A stretch of DNA of 22,274 nt from DATAEK01 sp036258055 (GTDB lineage: Bacteria > Acidobacteriota > Vicinamibacteria > Vicinamibacterales > 2-12-FULL-66-21): NCBI GenBank assembly GCA_036258055.1, contig DATAEK010000191.1, positions 1-22,274 on the forward strand, read 5' to 3'. The number at the start of each line of letters is the position of its first letter. The first letter of the stretch is position 1. Below, piece by piece: positions 1 to 9,431 of this stretch. Both the position numbers and the translations under genes were made by a program. Under the pieces are notes generated by a model, which was given only the letters and a program-made list of their open reading frames with translations, did no database searches and was not told where the DNA came from.

Positions 1-91
1 CGCAAGGGATCGGCTCCCAGCGCGTGAAGGTCGATATCGGTCAGGCCGTCGTTGTCCGTGTCCACCCCGAACTTTTCCCATGAGTCGAGAA
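1..91 (-). other. Shifted-frame continuation of the Asp-repeat secreted protein, partial at left edge
   Basis: Read on the minus strand from about 89, this stretch has no stop and encodes LDSWEKFGVDTDNDGLTD followed by IDLHALGADPL. That is the usual continuation of DxDxDG-LLDxWE-xxGxDxDxDG repeat proteins. It matches the family far better than the tail encoded in the frame of the upstream coding region. A missing base within positions 89-91 explains both frames. Confidence 0.6.
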
Positions 92-667
92 GCCGTCGTC
101 GTCGGTATCGAAGCCAGCCTGCCAGCAGACGTTGGCGTTGTTGCCGCCAAGATTGAGGCCCGGCCGGCTGCAGTTCTGCGGCGATGTGATGTCGCCGGTC
201 CATGTTCCGGAGAACGGGTTCACGTCGATGTTGATCGCATCGCCCGCGCCGACCTTCAAATCGGCCTCGTCGTCGAACAGAGTATCCGTATCGAAGATCT
301 GGATGCGCACGTGTACTGGCTGACCTGCGGGCACTTGCTGGGAGAACACCCAGGGCGTGCTGACCTGGCACTCGGGAATCTTCTTGAAGTTCTTGAACAA
401 CTGGAGGGGGACGATGAGGCCAGTGGACGACTCGTCGTTGCAGGCCCCGTCGCCGCCTTGTTTGTTGTCGTGTTCGACGCCGTTGATCGTGACCTTGGCA
501 TAGAAGTCGCCGATGACGCCAATTCCGATGTCCTGATCGACATCGAGCTGCCAGAGCTCGGTGATATACAGCTTGAATGGAACCGTTTGATTCTGAGCGA
601 ACGCCGGTGACGACCAGGCCAGCGTCGCCAGGCACAGTAATGGAATAGTGCGCTTCAACGTCTTCAT
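41..667 (-). CDS. Secreted protein with Asp-rich (DxDxDG) calcium-binding-like repeat; frameshifted, 5' portion
   Basis: The first ~25 residues form a classical signal peptide (MKTLKR, hydrophobic core, SPAFA-Q cleavage), so the product is exported. Residues ~28-150 look like a beta-sandwich (segment VRIQIFDTDTLFDDEADL), followed by FDTDDDG, the start of an EF-hand-like or thrombospondin-type-3-like Asp repeat. The frame then ends in a non-homologous tail (STHGKSSGWTRTTTA) at 41. If one base is added near position 90, the other frame reads LDSWEKFGVDTDNDGLTD, continuing DxDxDG repeat sequence, and stays open to position 1. I therefore think the 208-aa product is a truncated reading of a longer protein that leaves the window on the left. 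A GGAG sits about 10 nt before the ATG at 667. The function is unknown; extracellular calcium-dependent folding is an inference from the repeats. Confidence 0.75.
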   Translation of the reverse strand: MKTLKRTIPLLCLATLAWSSPAFAQNQTVPFKLYITELWQLDVDQDIGIGVIGDFYAKVTINGVEHDNKQGGDGACNDESSTGLIVPLQLFKNFKKIPECQVSTPWVFSQQVPAGQPVHVRIQIFDTDTLFDDEADLKVGAGDAINIDVNPFSGTWTGDITSPQNCSRPGLNLGGNNANVCWQAGFDTDDDGFSTHGKSSGWTRTTTA

Positions 668-783
668 CGTTCGTGTTCTCCTCGAAGCCCGCGGGTATGT
701 ACGCTTTGATGGGGCGCTGTTCGGATTTCTCTTTCAGGTGTGGCGGGCGGAGGATCCGCGACGGGGAAAGTCCTTAATCCTCG

Positions 784-808
784 ACGGATGGAGCGAAGGT
801 CCATCCGT
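784..808 (-). terminator. Inverted repeat, possible terminator of the hydrolase gene
   Basis: ACGGATGGA (784-792) and TCCATCCGT (800-808) form a perfect 9-bp stem with a 7-nt loop. It lies 62 nt downstream of the hydrolase stop on the minus strand and before the next minus-strand gene. The U-tract after it is poor, so intrinsic termination is only possible. Confidence 0.4.
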
Positions 809-870
809 TCGCAGGCGGGCACGACCGAACGAAGCGCGCTCAGAGATGACGCAGAGAATCTACAGGCAAA

Positions 871-1740
871 CTACGGTCGCGACATGTGCGCCGCAAGGAA
901 CGTCAGCGCGTCCTCGCTCCAGATGGAAACGCCTTCAGGACCAAAAATCAGGTGGCCTGGCGGGATACCAGCCGGGGGCTGCGTTGGCGTGAAGGGACCG
1001 TAGATCCGCAGATCGGTCACAGTACCATTCTTCTTGATGGTCTCGCAGATCGAGCGCGCACTTTCGGTCGTGAGGTCGTTCTTCGCGACCGCGCAGGCGG
1101 AGGGCACGCGGATCTTCCGGGCGGCGGCGGTGAGCGCTGACCGCAGGTCCGGGCTTCGATCCCAGTTGAGCGCGCCGGGTGCCTGAATGATCGCGACTCG
1201 GAATCGATCGGTCCCGCTCGCTGCCAGGGTCGTCACGATCCCGCCGAAGGACCATCCCATGATGGCGACGCGCGTCACATCAATCGAGGAGCCCGGCTGA
1301 TGGGCAACGGCGTCGACCGCGGCCAATGCGTCCTTCGCTTCCGCGTCCAACCGCGCGACGAATCGTGGACCGCGGTCGTTACCGATTTCCTCGACGAACG
1401 TTTTTCCTTCCGACTTTCCATACCCGCGCCGCTCGGGCACGAGCACCGCATAACCCGCAGGCAGCAGAAGGCGCGCGATGAACGCAATCGGCCGCTCGGT
1501 GCGCTCTTCCCCCGCTCGCGATCCGTGGTTGTAGACGACGAGCGGGAACGGGCCCGGTCCCTCGGGCTTGTACAAATACGCTTCGAGCCGGAGGCCGTCG
1601 CTGGTATAGAAGAACGTTTCGTGCGGAGGATTCGGCGGCGCTGGTGTCTGCTGCGCAAACGCGAACGACACGAAACCACACGCGGCAACGGCGGAGATGA
1701 AGACACGCAGATGACTCGAGGAGGTCATGGTCGCCAGCAT
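871..1740 (-). CDS. Exported alpha/beta hydrolase (dienelactone hydrolase/prolyl oligopeptidase-like)
   Basis: A 289-aa protein with an N-terminal signal peptide (hydrophobic stretch ~12-29 ending SFAFA-Q), so probably periplasmic or secreted. The hydrolase fold is clear: an oxyanion-region NHG at 71-73, the nucleophile elbow GWSFGG with Ser164, a candidate acid in the AKNDLTTES segment, and a candidate catalytic His in the C-terminal PGHLIFG segment. The family hydrolyses esters, lactones or peptides, and the substrate cannot be inferred from sequence. The ATG at 1740 is preceded by AAGGGA at about 7 nt spacing, which supports this start; a second ATG at 1728 is an alternative. It appears to be monocistronic, with an inverted repeat downstream. 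Confidence 0.88.
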   Translation of the reverse strand: MLATMTSSSHLRVFISAVAACGFVSFAFAQQTPAPPNPPHETFFYTSDGLRLEAYLYKPEGPGPFPLVVYNHGSRAGEERTERPIAFIARLLLPAGYAVLVPERRGYGKSEGKTFVEEIGNDRGPRFVARLDAEAKDALAAVDAVAHQPGSSIDVTRVAIMGWSFGGIVTTLAASGTDRFRVAIIQAPGALNWDRSPDLRSALTAAARKIRVPSACAVAKNDLTTESARSICETIKKNGTVTDLRIYGPFTPTQPPAGIPPGHLIFGPEGVSIWSEDALTFLAAHMSRP

Positions 1741-1907
1741 ACTGCGATCCCTTGGTTGAGCTTTCGATTACCTCTTTCGCGGCCACACTCCCAATCGACA
1801 CAACCCTCGACCTCACGGAAGCCTTACCCGATCCTCACCCGGGACTAACAACCTCTCGATCCCCGAGTCCGTAACATGGTGTGAGTAATCGCTTTTCGGA
1901 GGCATTT

Positions 1908-2726
1908 GTGGCGCAAATCAAGTATGTCAGCGGAACGGCCTTCGTCGTCGCCGAGTTCAGAGCGGAAGAGAACCGACAGGCGACGCCGCTCTACCAGGAT
2001 TCGGTCGTCGAACTATTCCTCAACGAAGACAGCAGGCAGGCAGCCGGACTCGTTGCCGAGAGCTTTCCACCAGCCCGAGACCTGGTCAGGATTCGAACCA
2101 AGTACTTCGACGATGTGCTGGAGAAGCAGATCCACTCGCACTTTCGGCAGGTGGTGATCCTCGGTGCCGGTCTGGACACTCGCGCCGTGAGGAAACAGGC
2201 GCCCGGCGTGACCTACTTCGAGATTGACGATCCGGCGACGCTGACGTTGAAGCAGACCTGCTACGAACAGCTGGGAATCGACGTCAACGTGAAATTCATC
2301 CCGGGCAACTACGTGACGGACGGACTGATCGATCTGCTGAAGCAGAATGGATTCGACTTCGATCTCCCGACGTATTTCATCTGGGAAGGGAACACCATGT
2401 ACCTTCCGCTCGAGACCGTGAAGCAGACGATCACGGAGTTGCGGAAGTACGTCACACACTTCCGCTTGTCCTTCGACTACATGGCGGAGTCAGTGGTGTC
2501 CAAGACGACGGGCGATCCGGGCATCACCAGGCTCGTCGAGAGCTTCGCGAACATGGGAGCCCCGTGGGTGTCCGGAATCCGTGACATCCAGAGCCTGGCG
2601 CGCGAGCTGCGTCTGAACCTGATTGAGAACTTCAGAACCTCGGAGCTGTATCAGAGATACTGGCTCGGTCGTCCGCTGACGTCACCGATTTTTGGTTTCT
2701 ACTCGGTGTGCACGCTGGGACTCTAG
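1908..2726 (+). CDS. Class I SAM-dependent methyltransferase, leucine carboxyl methyltransferase (LCM/TIGR00027) family
   Basis: About 272 aa. The SAM-binding motif I is VVILGAGLDTRAVR, followed by the acidic ribose-binding strand YFEIDDPATLTLKQ and the family signature YFIWEGNTMYLP. The N-terminal LYQDSVVELFL segment also matches LCM-type methyltransferases, which methylate carboxyl or O-groups on small molecules or proteins. The target here is unknown. The open frame also allows a GTG at 1881, but a GGAGG at 1898-1902 sits 5 nt before an in-frame GTG at 1908, so I chose the latter. The gene is convergent with the acetyltransferase, with only 5 nt between the two stop codons. Confidence 0.88.
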   Translation: MAQIKYVSGTAFVVAEFRAEENRQATPLYQDSVVELFLNEDSRQAAGLVAESFPPARDLVRIRTKYFDDVLEKQIHSHFRQVVILGAGLDTRAVRKQAPGVTYFEIDDPATLTLKQTCYEQLGIDVNVKFIPGNYVTDGLIDLLKQNGFDFDLPTYFIWEGNTMYLPLETVKQTITELRKYVTHFRLSFDYMAESVVSKTTGDPGITRLVESFANMGAPWVSGIRDIQSLARELRLNLIENFRTSELYQRYWLGRPLTSPIFGFYSVCTLGL

Positions 2727-2731
2727 TGTCG

Positions 2732-3223
2732 CTAGCGACCGGTTGGTCGAGGCGTCAGCCGTTTCTCATACCGCCACACTTCGAGCGCGAACGTGCCTGC
2801 TGACGTCTCCGCCAGATTGACCATCGTTACAACCCGATGCCAGCCGCGCTTCTCGTAGAAACGGGCGGCTCGGTCGTTGCCAATCGCGCAGGCAAGCCAC
2901 GCCGTTTCGACGCCGCGCGCCGCCAGCCGGGCCTCCGCGTCGGCGATCAGCGCGGTTGCAACCCCTGAACCCCGTGCCTCCGCCGAGACATAGAGTTGAT
3001 AGAGCTCGTCCTCCTTCAGCATGCAGAATCCGAAGGGCGAGCCAATCGGGCCAACGACTGTGACACTGGAGAGCGCCGCGAGCAGTCGGGCTCGAAAACT
3101 CTCCAACGTACGCAGTCGCGTGAGCTCGGGCGGGACGATCGCCTCATGCGCCTCGTACCAGCCATCGAACCATACCCGGGCCAGTTGATCGATCTCACGT
3201 TCGTCGGCGGATCTGACATCCAT
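2732..3223 (-). CDS. GNAT-family N-acetyltransferase
   Basis: A 163-aa single-domain GNAT starting MDVRSADEREIDQLARVW. Motif A, which binds the acetyl-CoA pyrophosphate, is YVSAEARGSGVATALI; motif B follows in CAIGNDRAARFYEKRGWHRV, a typical GNAT C-terminal half. These enzymes transfer an acetyl group from acetyl-CoA to an amine, and the substrate cannot be predicted. The open frame extends to 3439, but the extra N-terminal residues are low-complexity Arg-rich and overlap the sigma factor gene. The ATG at 3223 is preceded by GAAGG and begins the conserved domain, so I take that start. It lies downstream of the sigma factor in the same direction and could be co-transcribed with it. Confidence 0.85.
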   Translation of the reverse strand: MDVRSADEREIDQLARVWFDGWYEAHEAIVPPELTRLRTLESFRARLLAALSSVTVVGPIGSPFGFCMLKEDELYQLYVSAEARGSGVATALIADAEARLAARGVETAWLACAIGNDRAARFYEKRGWHRVVTMVNLAETSAGTFALEVWRYEKRLTPRPTGR

Positions 3224-3335
3224 TGCCTTCAGCGGTAGACCTCGGCCCGGTCCGGGCGTCCCAGCGCCAGATAGTCGATGGCCTTCAATCGCGCCACCAA
3301 TCAGGAAGATCGGAAACGGCAGGCGAAAGGCGACG

Positions 3336-3905
3336 TCAGAGCGCCGGCAGGTCGTCGCGCAGGACGCGGTGGAGATAGATACGCGCCTTCTCCCAGTCAC
3401 GCTGCACCGTGCGCTCCGACAGGCCCAGCATGGAGCCAATCTCTGCGAATGAAAAGCCGCAGAAGAACTTGAAATCGACGATTCGTGCCAGCCGGACGTC
3501 CGTCGTCTCGAGCTCGTTCAGCGCGTCGCTGACGCGCGTCAGCTCGTCGACGTCAGGCACCGCATCGGCCACGTCCGTGACGATCGAGGTGATCTCGAAT
3601 TCGCCGCCTCGCTTCTGCGCCTGGCGGCGACGCGCGTAGTCGATGATCAGCCCACGCATGACGCGTGAGGCGTAGGCCATGAACCGGTTGCGATCGGGAA
3701 ACGCCGCGCGCTCGCGATCCGAGATGTCCAGGTAGGCTTCGTGCAGCAGCGTGGTCGCGCCGAGCGTGACGCCAGCCCCCCGCTTGGCGAGCTCGCGGCG
3801 GGCCATGCGGTGCAACTCGTCGTACAGCGTCGCGAAGAGGGTATCGGCGGCTGCGCGATCCCCTTGCTCGGCCGAAGCGACGAGCGCCGAAAGAGCAGAA
3901 GTCAC
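3336..3905 (-). CDS. ECF-type RNA polymerase sigma factor (Sig-70_X6/TIGR02999-like)
   Basis: About 189 aa, normal for this group. Region 2 is visible as LFATLYDELHRMARREL, then TLLHEAYLDI, then FMAYASRVMRGLIIDYARRR with the typical QAQKRGG linker. Region 4 is a helix-turn-helix, FSFAEIGSMLGLSERTVQRDW. It would direct RNA polymerase to a specific promoter set. No anti-sigma factor or Ser/Thr kinase partner is in the window, although this sigma group often accompanies Pkn-type kinases. The open frame runs up to 4283, but only the part from GTG at 3905 (VTSALSALVASAEQGD) is homologous, so I start there even though no good Shine-Dalgarno is visible. It diverges from the secreted-protein gene at 4119. 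Confidence 0.87.
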   Translation of the reverse strand: MTSALSALVASAEQGDRAAADTLFATLYDELHRMARRELAKRGAGVTLGATTLLHEAYLDISDRERAAFPDRNRFMAYASRVMRGLIIDYARRRQAQKRGGEFEITSIVTDVADAVPDVDELTRVSDALNELETTDVRLARIVDFKFFCGFSFAEIGSMLGLSERTVQRDWEKARIYLHRVLRDDLPAL

Positions 3906-4118
3906 GACAGTAAGAACGCGCCGCGGGCGTCGGCGACAGGCTACTACGAGGGGGCAACACGCTCCAAGAACGAATCCGTGTCGCCTTTTCCCGATCGTTT
4001 GCGATGTCTCCTGTGGGGTTGGAACGGCTCGCAATCGCCCCGCGAGCACAGGCCGCTGGCGCGTGGCACCCGAAGTGCCGCGGCAGACGGTCTGTTTGAT
4101 CTGTAACAGGAGGTTTCT

Positions 4119-4709
4119 ATGAATGTCCGTCGATTCTCGCTGCCTTTCGAATGTTCCCTGGTCGGCGTTCTCGTACTCGCGTGCTGTTGGTCCTCGCGTG
4201 CGCTGGCGCAAGCCGACCATGCGCATGCGCAATCCGCGCAGGATCGTTCCAAGGGGAACGCGCTCGTCGACGTCGTTCGGCAATCGACCGAGCGCTTCAA
4301 AGACGTGGCGGTCGCTGAGGGAGAAGAGTACGGCCTGCTCTTCGGCTGCGTCAGTGGATCAGACTCCGGAGCCATGGGGCTTCACTATGTGAAGCAGTCG
4401 CTGCTCATGGATGCGGACATCGATCCCACGACTCCCGAGATCGTCATTTACGAGCCGCTGCCGAACGGGCGACTGCAGCTCATTGGCGCCGACTATCTCG
4501 TGTTCAAGGACGCCTGGGACGCGAAGCATCCGGAGGGACCACCGCAGATGATGGGACAGCTGCTGCATTTGTTCGAGAGCCCCAATCGCTTCGGGCTGCC
4601 TCCGTTCTACACGTTGCACGTCTGGGCGTGGGAGGACAATCCCAACGGCGCGTTCGTGAACTGGCATCCCAAGGTGTCGTGCGATGCATTCGGCGGTCAG
4701 CATCCCTGA
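4119..4709 (+). CDS. Hypothetical secreted protein
   Basis: 196 aa starting at an ATG with a strong AGGAGG at 4108-4113. Residues 1-31 are a signal peptide (hydrophobic VGVLVLACCW, cleavage near ALA-QA), so the mature protein is exported. The mature region has a conserved-looking block GLLFGCVSGSDSGAMGLHYV, then EIVIYEPLPNGRLQLIGADYLVF, and a C-terminal HVWAWEDNPNGAFVNWHP ending with KVSC. I recognise the pattern as a widespread family of uncharacterised exported proteins but know no function. The two mature-region cysteines (in FGCV and KVSCD) could pair. It is flanked by the divergent sigma factor and by a hairpin just after the stop. Confidence 0.8.
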   Translation: MNVRRFSLPFECSLVGVLVLACCWSSRALAQADHAHAQSAQDRSKGNALVDVVRQSTERFKDVAVAEGEEYGLLFGCVSGSDSGAMGLHYVKQSLLMDADIDPTTPEIVIYEPLPNGRLQLIGADYLVFKDAWDAKHPEGPPQMMGQLLHLFESPNRFGLPPFYTLHVWAWEDNPNGAFVNWHPKVSCDAFGGQHP

Positions 4710-4716
4710 ATCAGGT

Positions 4717-4742
4717 GAGCGGTCGAATTTCGACCGTTCGAG
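4717..4742 (+). terminator. Hairpin after the secreted-protein gene, possible terminator
   Basis: The arms CGGTCG and CGACCG (core 4720-4736) pair around an AATTT loop and extend by a few G-U, A-U and G-C pairs. It lies 8 nt after the stop at 4709. There is no T-run after it, so it may be a weak terminator or a 3' stabilising hairpin. Confidence 0.35.
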
Positions 4743-4796
4743 CTGACAATCAGGAACTGACATCAACAAAGGAACGGAGGATAGGACACGCATTTT

Positions 4797-4825
4797 CGGG
4801 ATCGACGCGGCCGACGTCGATCCCG
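4797..4825. repeat. 11-bp perfect inverted repeat upstream of the histidine kinase operon
   Basis: CGGGATCGACG (4797-4807) is the exact reverse complement of CGTCGATCCCG (4815-4825), separated by 7 nt. It sits 87 nt before the GTG of the kinase gene. The lack of a T-tract argues against a terminator; an operator or leader hairpin is more plausible. Confidence 0.5.
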
Positions 4826-4911
4826 GGTCGCGGCAATCCGTCACGCGTCATCGCCCATCGCTCGCGCTGATGTAACATTTCTGGTTCGGATTCTTCATCA
4901 GGAGCGATGAC

Positions 4912-6320
<1,409 letters not shown>

Positions 6321-6324
<4 letters not shown>

Positions 6325-7979
6325 ACAAGCCCGCGTTTCTGGTCGTTGACGACGATGCGCAGGTGCTCGCTGCGGTGCGGCGCGATCTCCGTTCACGGTA
6401 CCGCGAGTCCTACACGATCATCAGCGCGTCCTCCGGCGAGGAGGCGCTCGCGACGATCCGCGAGCTCAAGGCCAGAGGCGACTCGCTCGCTCTCGTGATC
6501 AGCGATCAACGCATGCCGGGCATTCACGGCACCGACGTCCTCGCGCAATCGCGCGAGGTCTATCCGCTGGCGCGTCGCGTCCTGCTCACGGCGTACTCGG
6601 ACATCGACGCAGCCATCAAGGCGATCAACGTCGCGCATCTCGATCACTACCTCTCGAAACCGTGGGACCCGCCCGAGGAATGTCTCTTCCCCGTCATCGA
6701 CGATCTGCTCGACGCGTGGCAGGCCGAATATCTCCCCGAAGCGAAAGGACTGCGGCTGGTTGGACATCAGTGGTCGCCGCGTTCCCACGAGATCAAGAAC
6801 TTTCTCGCGGGCAACCTCATCCCCTATCACTGGCTCGACGTGGCGCGGGACTCGGACACGCAGGGGCTGCTCGACGCCGCCGGCGTCGGCGCGAACGAGC
6901 TTCCGGCCTTGTTCTTCGAGGATGGGGACGTCCTGCGCAACCCCGAGCCACGTGAGGTGGCCGAGCGCCTGGGCAAACCGGTTTTGTGTGAGCTCGATTT
7001 GTACGACCTGGTGATCGTGGGGGCAGGACCTTCCGGCCTCGCGGGCGCGGTGTATGGCGCATCAGAAGGGTTGAAGACGCTCCTGCTCGATCGCCACGCG
7101 CCGGGCGGACAGGCCGGCAGCAGTTCCAAGATTGAAAACTACCTCGGGTTTCATCAGGGGGTCAGCGGCAGCGAGCTGACGCGGCGTGCGGTGTTGCAGG
7201 CGCATCGCCTAGGGGCGGAGCTGGTCGTGCCGCTCGAAGTCACCGGCGTGTCGATCGACGCGGGATACAAGCACCTGATGCTCGGCGACGGGCGCGAGAT
7301 CGTCACGCGGACGCTGCTGGCCGCGACCGGCATGGAATACCGTGAGCACACCGCGCCTGGCGTGGCCGCCCTGACAGGCGCAGGTGTGTACTACGGCGCA
7401 GCGACGACGGAGGCGCCGGCGTTCCACGATCGGCGGGTGCTCGTCGTCGGCGGTGGGAACTCGGCGGGACAAGCGGCGATGCACCTGGCGCGCTACGCGA
7501 AGGACGTGCAGATCGTGGTGCGCCGTGATTCGCTGCGCGACACCATGTCGCGCTACCTCATCGAGCAGATCGAGAAGACGCCCAACATCCGTCTCCGAGT
7601 CCGGACCGAGCTCGACCGCGTCGAAGGGGCGGATCACGTGGAGCGCGTGGCACTCAAGCAGGACGGCGGCACGAGTCAGGTGGAAGACATCGACGCGGTG
7701 TTCGTGTTCATCGGCACCAGACCGCGCAGCGACTGGCTGCTCGAGAGCGTGTTGCGCGACGGCAAGGGCTTCGTGATCACCGGCAGGGACCTGGCATCTG
7801 ACACTCGATACGCGCGGATCTGGAAAGAGCGCCGCGAGCCGATGGCCCTCGAAACCAGCGCCCCCGGCGTATTCGCTGCCGGCGACATTCGGGCCGGCGC
7901 CATGAACCGGGTCGCGTCCGCCGTGGGCGAAGGATCGATGGTCGTGCGCTTCGTTCACGAGTATCTGGCGCTCACCTGA
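6321..7979 (+). CDS. Response regulator receiver fused to glutaredoxin-like module and thioredoxin-reductase-like flavoprotein, without CxxC
   Basis: 552 aa in three parts. Residues 5-130 are a receiver domain: acidic pocket D10-D12, phospho-acceptor D62 in ISDQRMPG, T90 and K113 in LSKPW. Residues ~143-220 resemble a glutaredoxin/thioredoxin fold (LVGHQWSPRSHEIKNFL, then IPYHWLDV) with SPRS where a redox CxxC would be. Residues 226-552 are a TrxR-type flavoprotein with the FAD site GAGPSG (234-239), ENYLGF, the NADPH site GGGNSAG (377-383) and the second FAD motif FAAGDIRAG. At the usual CATC redox site it reads YYGAATTEA, and only two isolated cysteines (C121, C223) occur in the whole protein. 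It should bind FAD and NADPH but cannot do classical dithiol exchange. Fusions of this layout are known, but their reaction is unclear. Coupled to the kinase by a GTGA overlap. Confidence 0.9.
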
Positions 7980-8042
7980 AGGGTGGGCTGCCAGTGCGTT
8001 CGGTTGCCCCGCACAGGTTTCCGGAGCGACCTTGGCCGCAAT

Positions 8043-9353
8043 TCAGCCAGCGGCAGTACGCACGAGCAGGCCCAGCGCGATAAGGACCAGCGCGCCGACG
8101 GCGTTGATCGTGTCGCCGACCACCGCCCCGACGAGAAACGCGACCGCCCCCACGAGCACCAGGGCCACGGACCACGGATAGCCCCAGGCGTGGAACGGCC
8201 GCGGCGCGTCCGGTTCCCGGCGCCGCAGCACGATCAGCGCGAGACAGCAGACCACGTAATTGGCCGCGAGAAAGAACGAGGCGATTGCGATCAGCCGCTG
8301 AAACGTACCGGTCGCGATCAACGCCAGCGCGATCACCGTCGTCGCCAACATCGCCGCGGCTGGCGTGCCGCGGGCGCTCACCGACGCCGCTCGTCGCCAG
8401 AACAGCCCGTCGCGCCCCATGGCGAAGAGAATCCGTGTGCCGATCATCAGGATCGCGTTGAGGGTTGGGGGCAGCGATACGATGGACAGAATCGTGATGA
8501 TCTGGCCCCCGCGGCCGCCGACCAGGATCTGTGCCGCATCGGCGGCGGGCAGAGTCGAGCGCGCCAGGTCGCCGAGCGGCAGCACGAGCAGCAACGCGAC
8601 GTTGACCAGCAGGTATACGACGATGACCGCGGCGACGCCGCCGATCATCGATCGCGGCAGGTTGCGGTTTGGATCGCGATCCTCCTCCGCGAAGTACAGC
8701 GCGCTCTGCCATCCGCCGTAGGTGACCGCGACGGACTGAAACGCCAGGATGAGACCAGCGAGCGCCGGCGAGGCCAACGCCGATACCGAATCCGATCCAA
8801 GGCGAGGCGCGAAGATCATCGCCCCGACGATGAGCGCCAGGAACGCCGCGCACTTCACGACCGTGGCGATTTCCTGAAAACGGCTGCTCGCGCGCAAACC
8901 GGCGAGCTGCAGCGCGGCCAGCGCCGCAAGCGCCACGATCGAGATGCCTTTCTCGACTCCGACCAGGGAGGGCACCAGCAGCGCCGCGAACTCGCCAATC
9001 GCAATCGAAATGTAACCAAGAATCGCGCAGTAGGTGATCCAGTCGGTCCAGCCGACTGCGAAGCCAACGGTATCGCCGAACGCCCGGCGCGCGTAGACGT
9101 AATAGCCGCCCGCCGCCGGCAGCATCGTGCCGAGCTCGGCGATGCACGCCGCGCTCAAGAGCGTGTAGAGGCCGCCGGCGATCCAGATCAGCAGAATCCC
9201 CGTCGCGGTCGGCATCTGCGCGGCGACGAGCCCAGGCGTCCTCAGAATGCCGATCCCGAGCGTACTGCCGACGACCACGGCCAGGCCGAAGCCGACACCA
9301 AGAATCCGAATAAGACCGCTCGAAGGAGCGGCCGTGGCGGTCTGATTCAACAT
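8043..9353 (-). CDS. APC-superfamily amino acid permease
   Basis: 436 aa with about 12 hydrophobic segments. The APC signature is in TM1 (GFGLAVVVGSTLGIGILRTPG), followed by GGLYTLLSAACIAELGTMLPAAGGYYVYARRAFG, both diagnostic for LAT/APC-type amino acid or polyamine transporters. The mid-protein GGWQSALYFAEEDRDPNRNLPRS loop is also typical. It would be an inner-membrane proton-coupled or exchange transporter; the substrate cannot be read from sequence. It starts at ATG 9353 without a clear Shine-Dalgarno and is divergent from the aldo/keto reductase, sharing a 78-nt upstream region. It is convergent with the flavoprotein gene, 63 nt away. Confidence 0.9.
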   Translation of the reverse strand: MLNQTATAAPSSGLIRILGVGFGLAVVVGSTLGIGILRTPGLVAAQMPTATGILLIWIAGGLYTLLSAACIAELGTMLPAAGGYYVYARRAFGDTVGFAVGWTDWITYCAILGYISIAIGEFAALLVPSLVGVEKGISIVALAALAALQLAGLRASSRFQEIATVVKCAAFLALIVGAMIFAPRLGSDSVSALASPALAGLILAFQSVAVTYGGWQSALYFAEEDRDPNRNLPRSMIGGVAAVIVVYLLVNVALLLVLPLGDLARSTLPAADAAQILVGGRGGQIITILSIVSLPPTLNAILMIGTRILFAMGRDGLFWRRAASVSARGTPAAAMLATTVIALALIATGTFQRLIAIASFFLAANYVVCCLALIVLRRREPDAPRPFHAWGYPWSVALVLVGAVAFLVGAVVGDTINAVGALVLIALGLLVRTAAG

Positions 9354-9431
9354 GTCCGGTCGTGAAGGCCGTTGCGGTTGCGAGTCCTCCGCCCGCTCCG
9401 TCGCATCCTACATCGAGTACCCTTACGACCG

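Noticed and set aside
3906..4283. N-terminal extension of the sigma factor open frame
   Set aside because: The extra ~126 residues are unlike any sigma factor, are antisense to the signal-peptide region of the secreted protein, and the family length fits the GTG at 3905.
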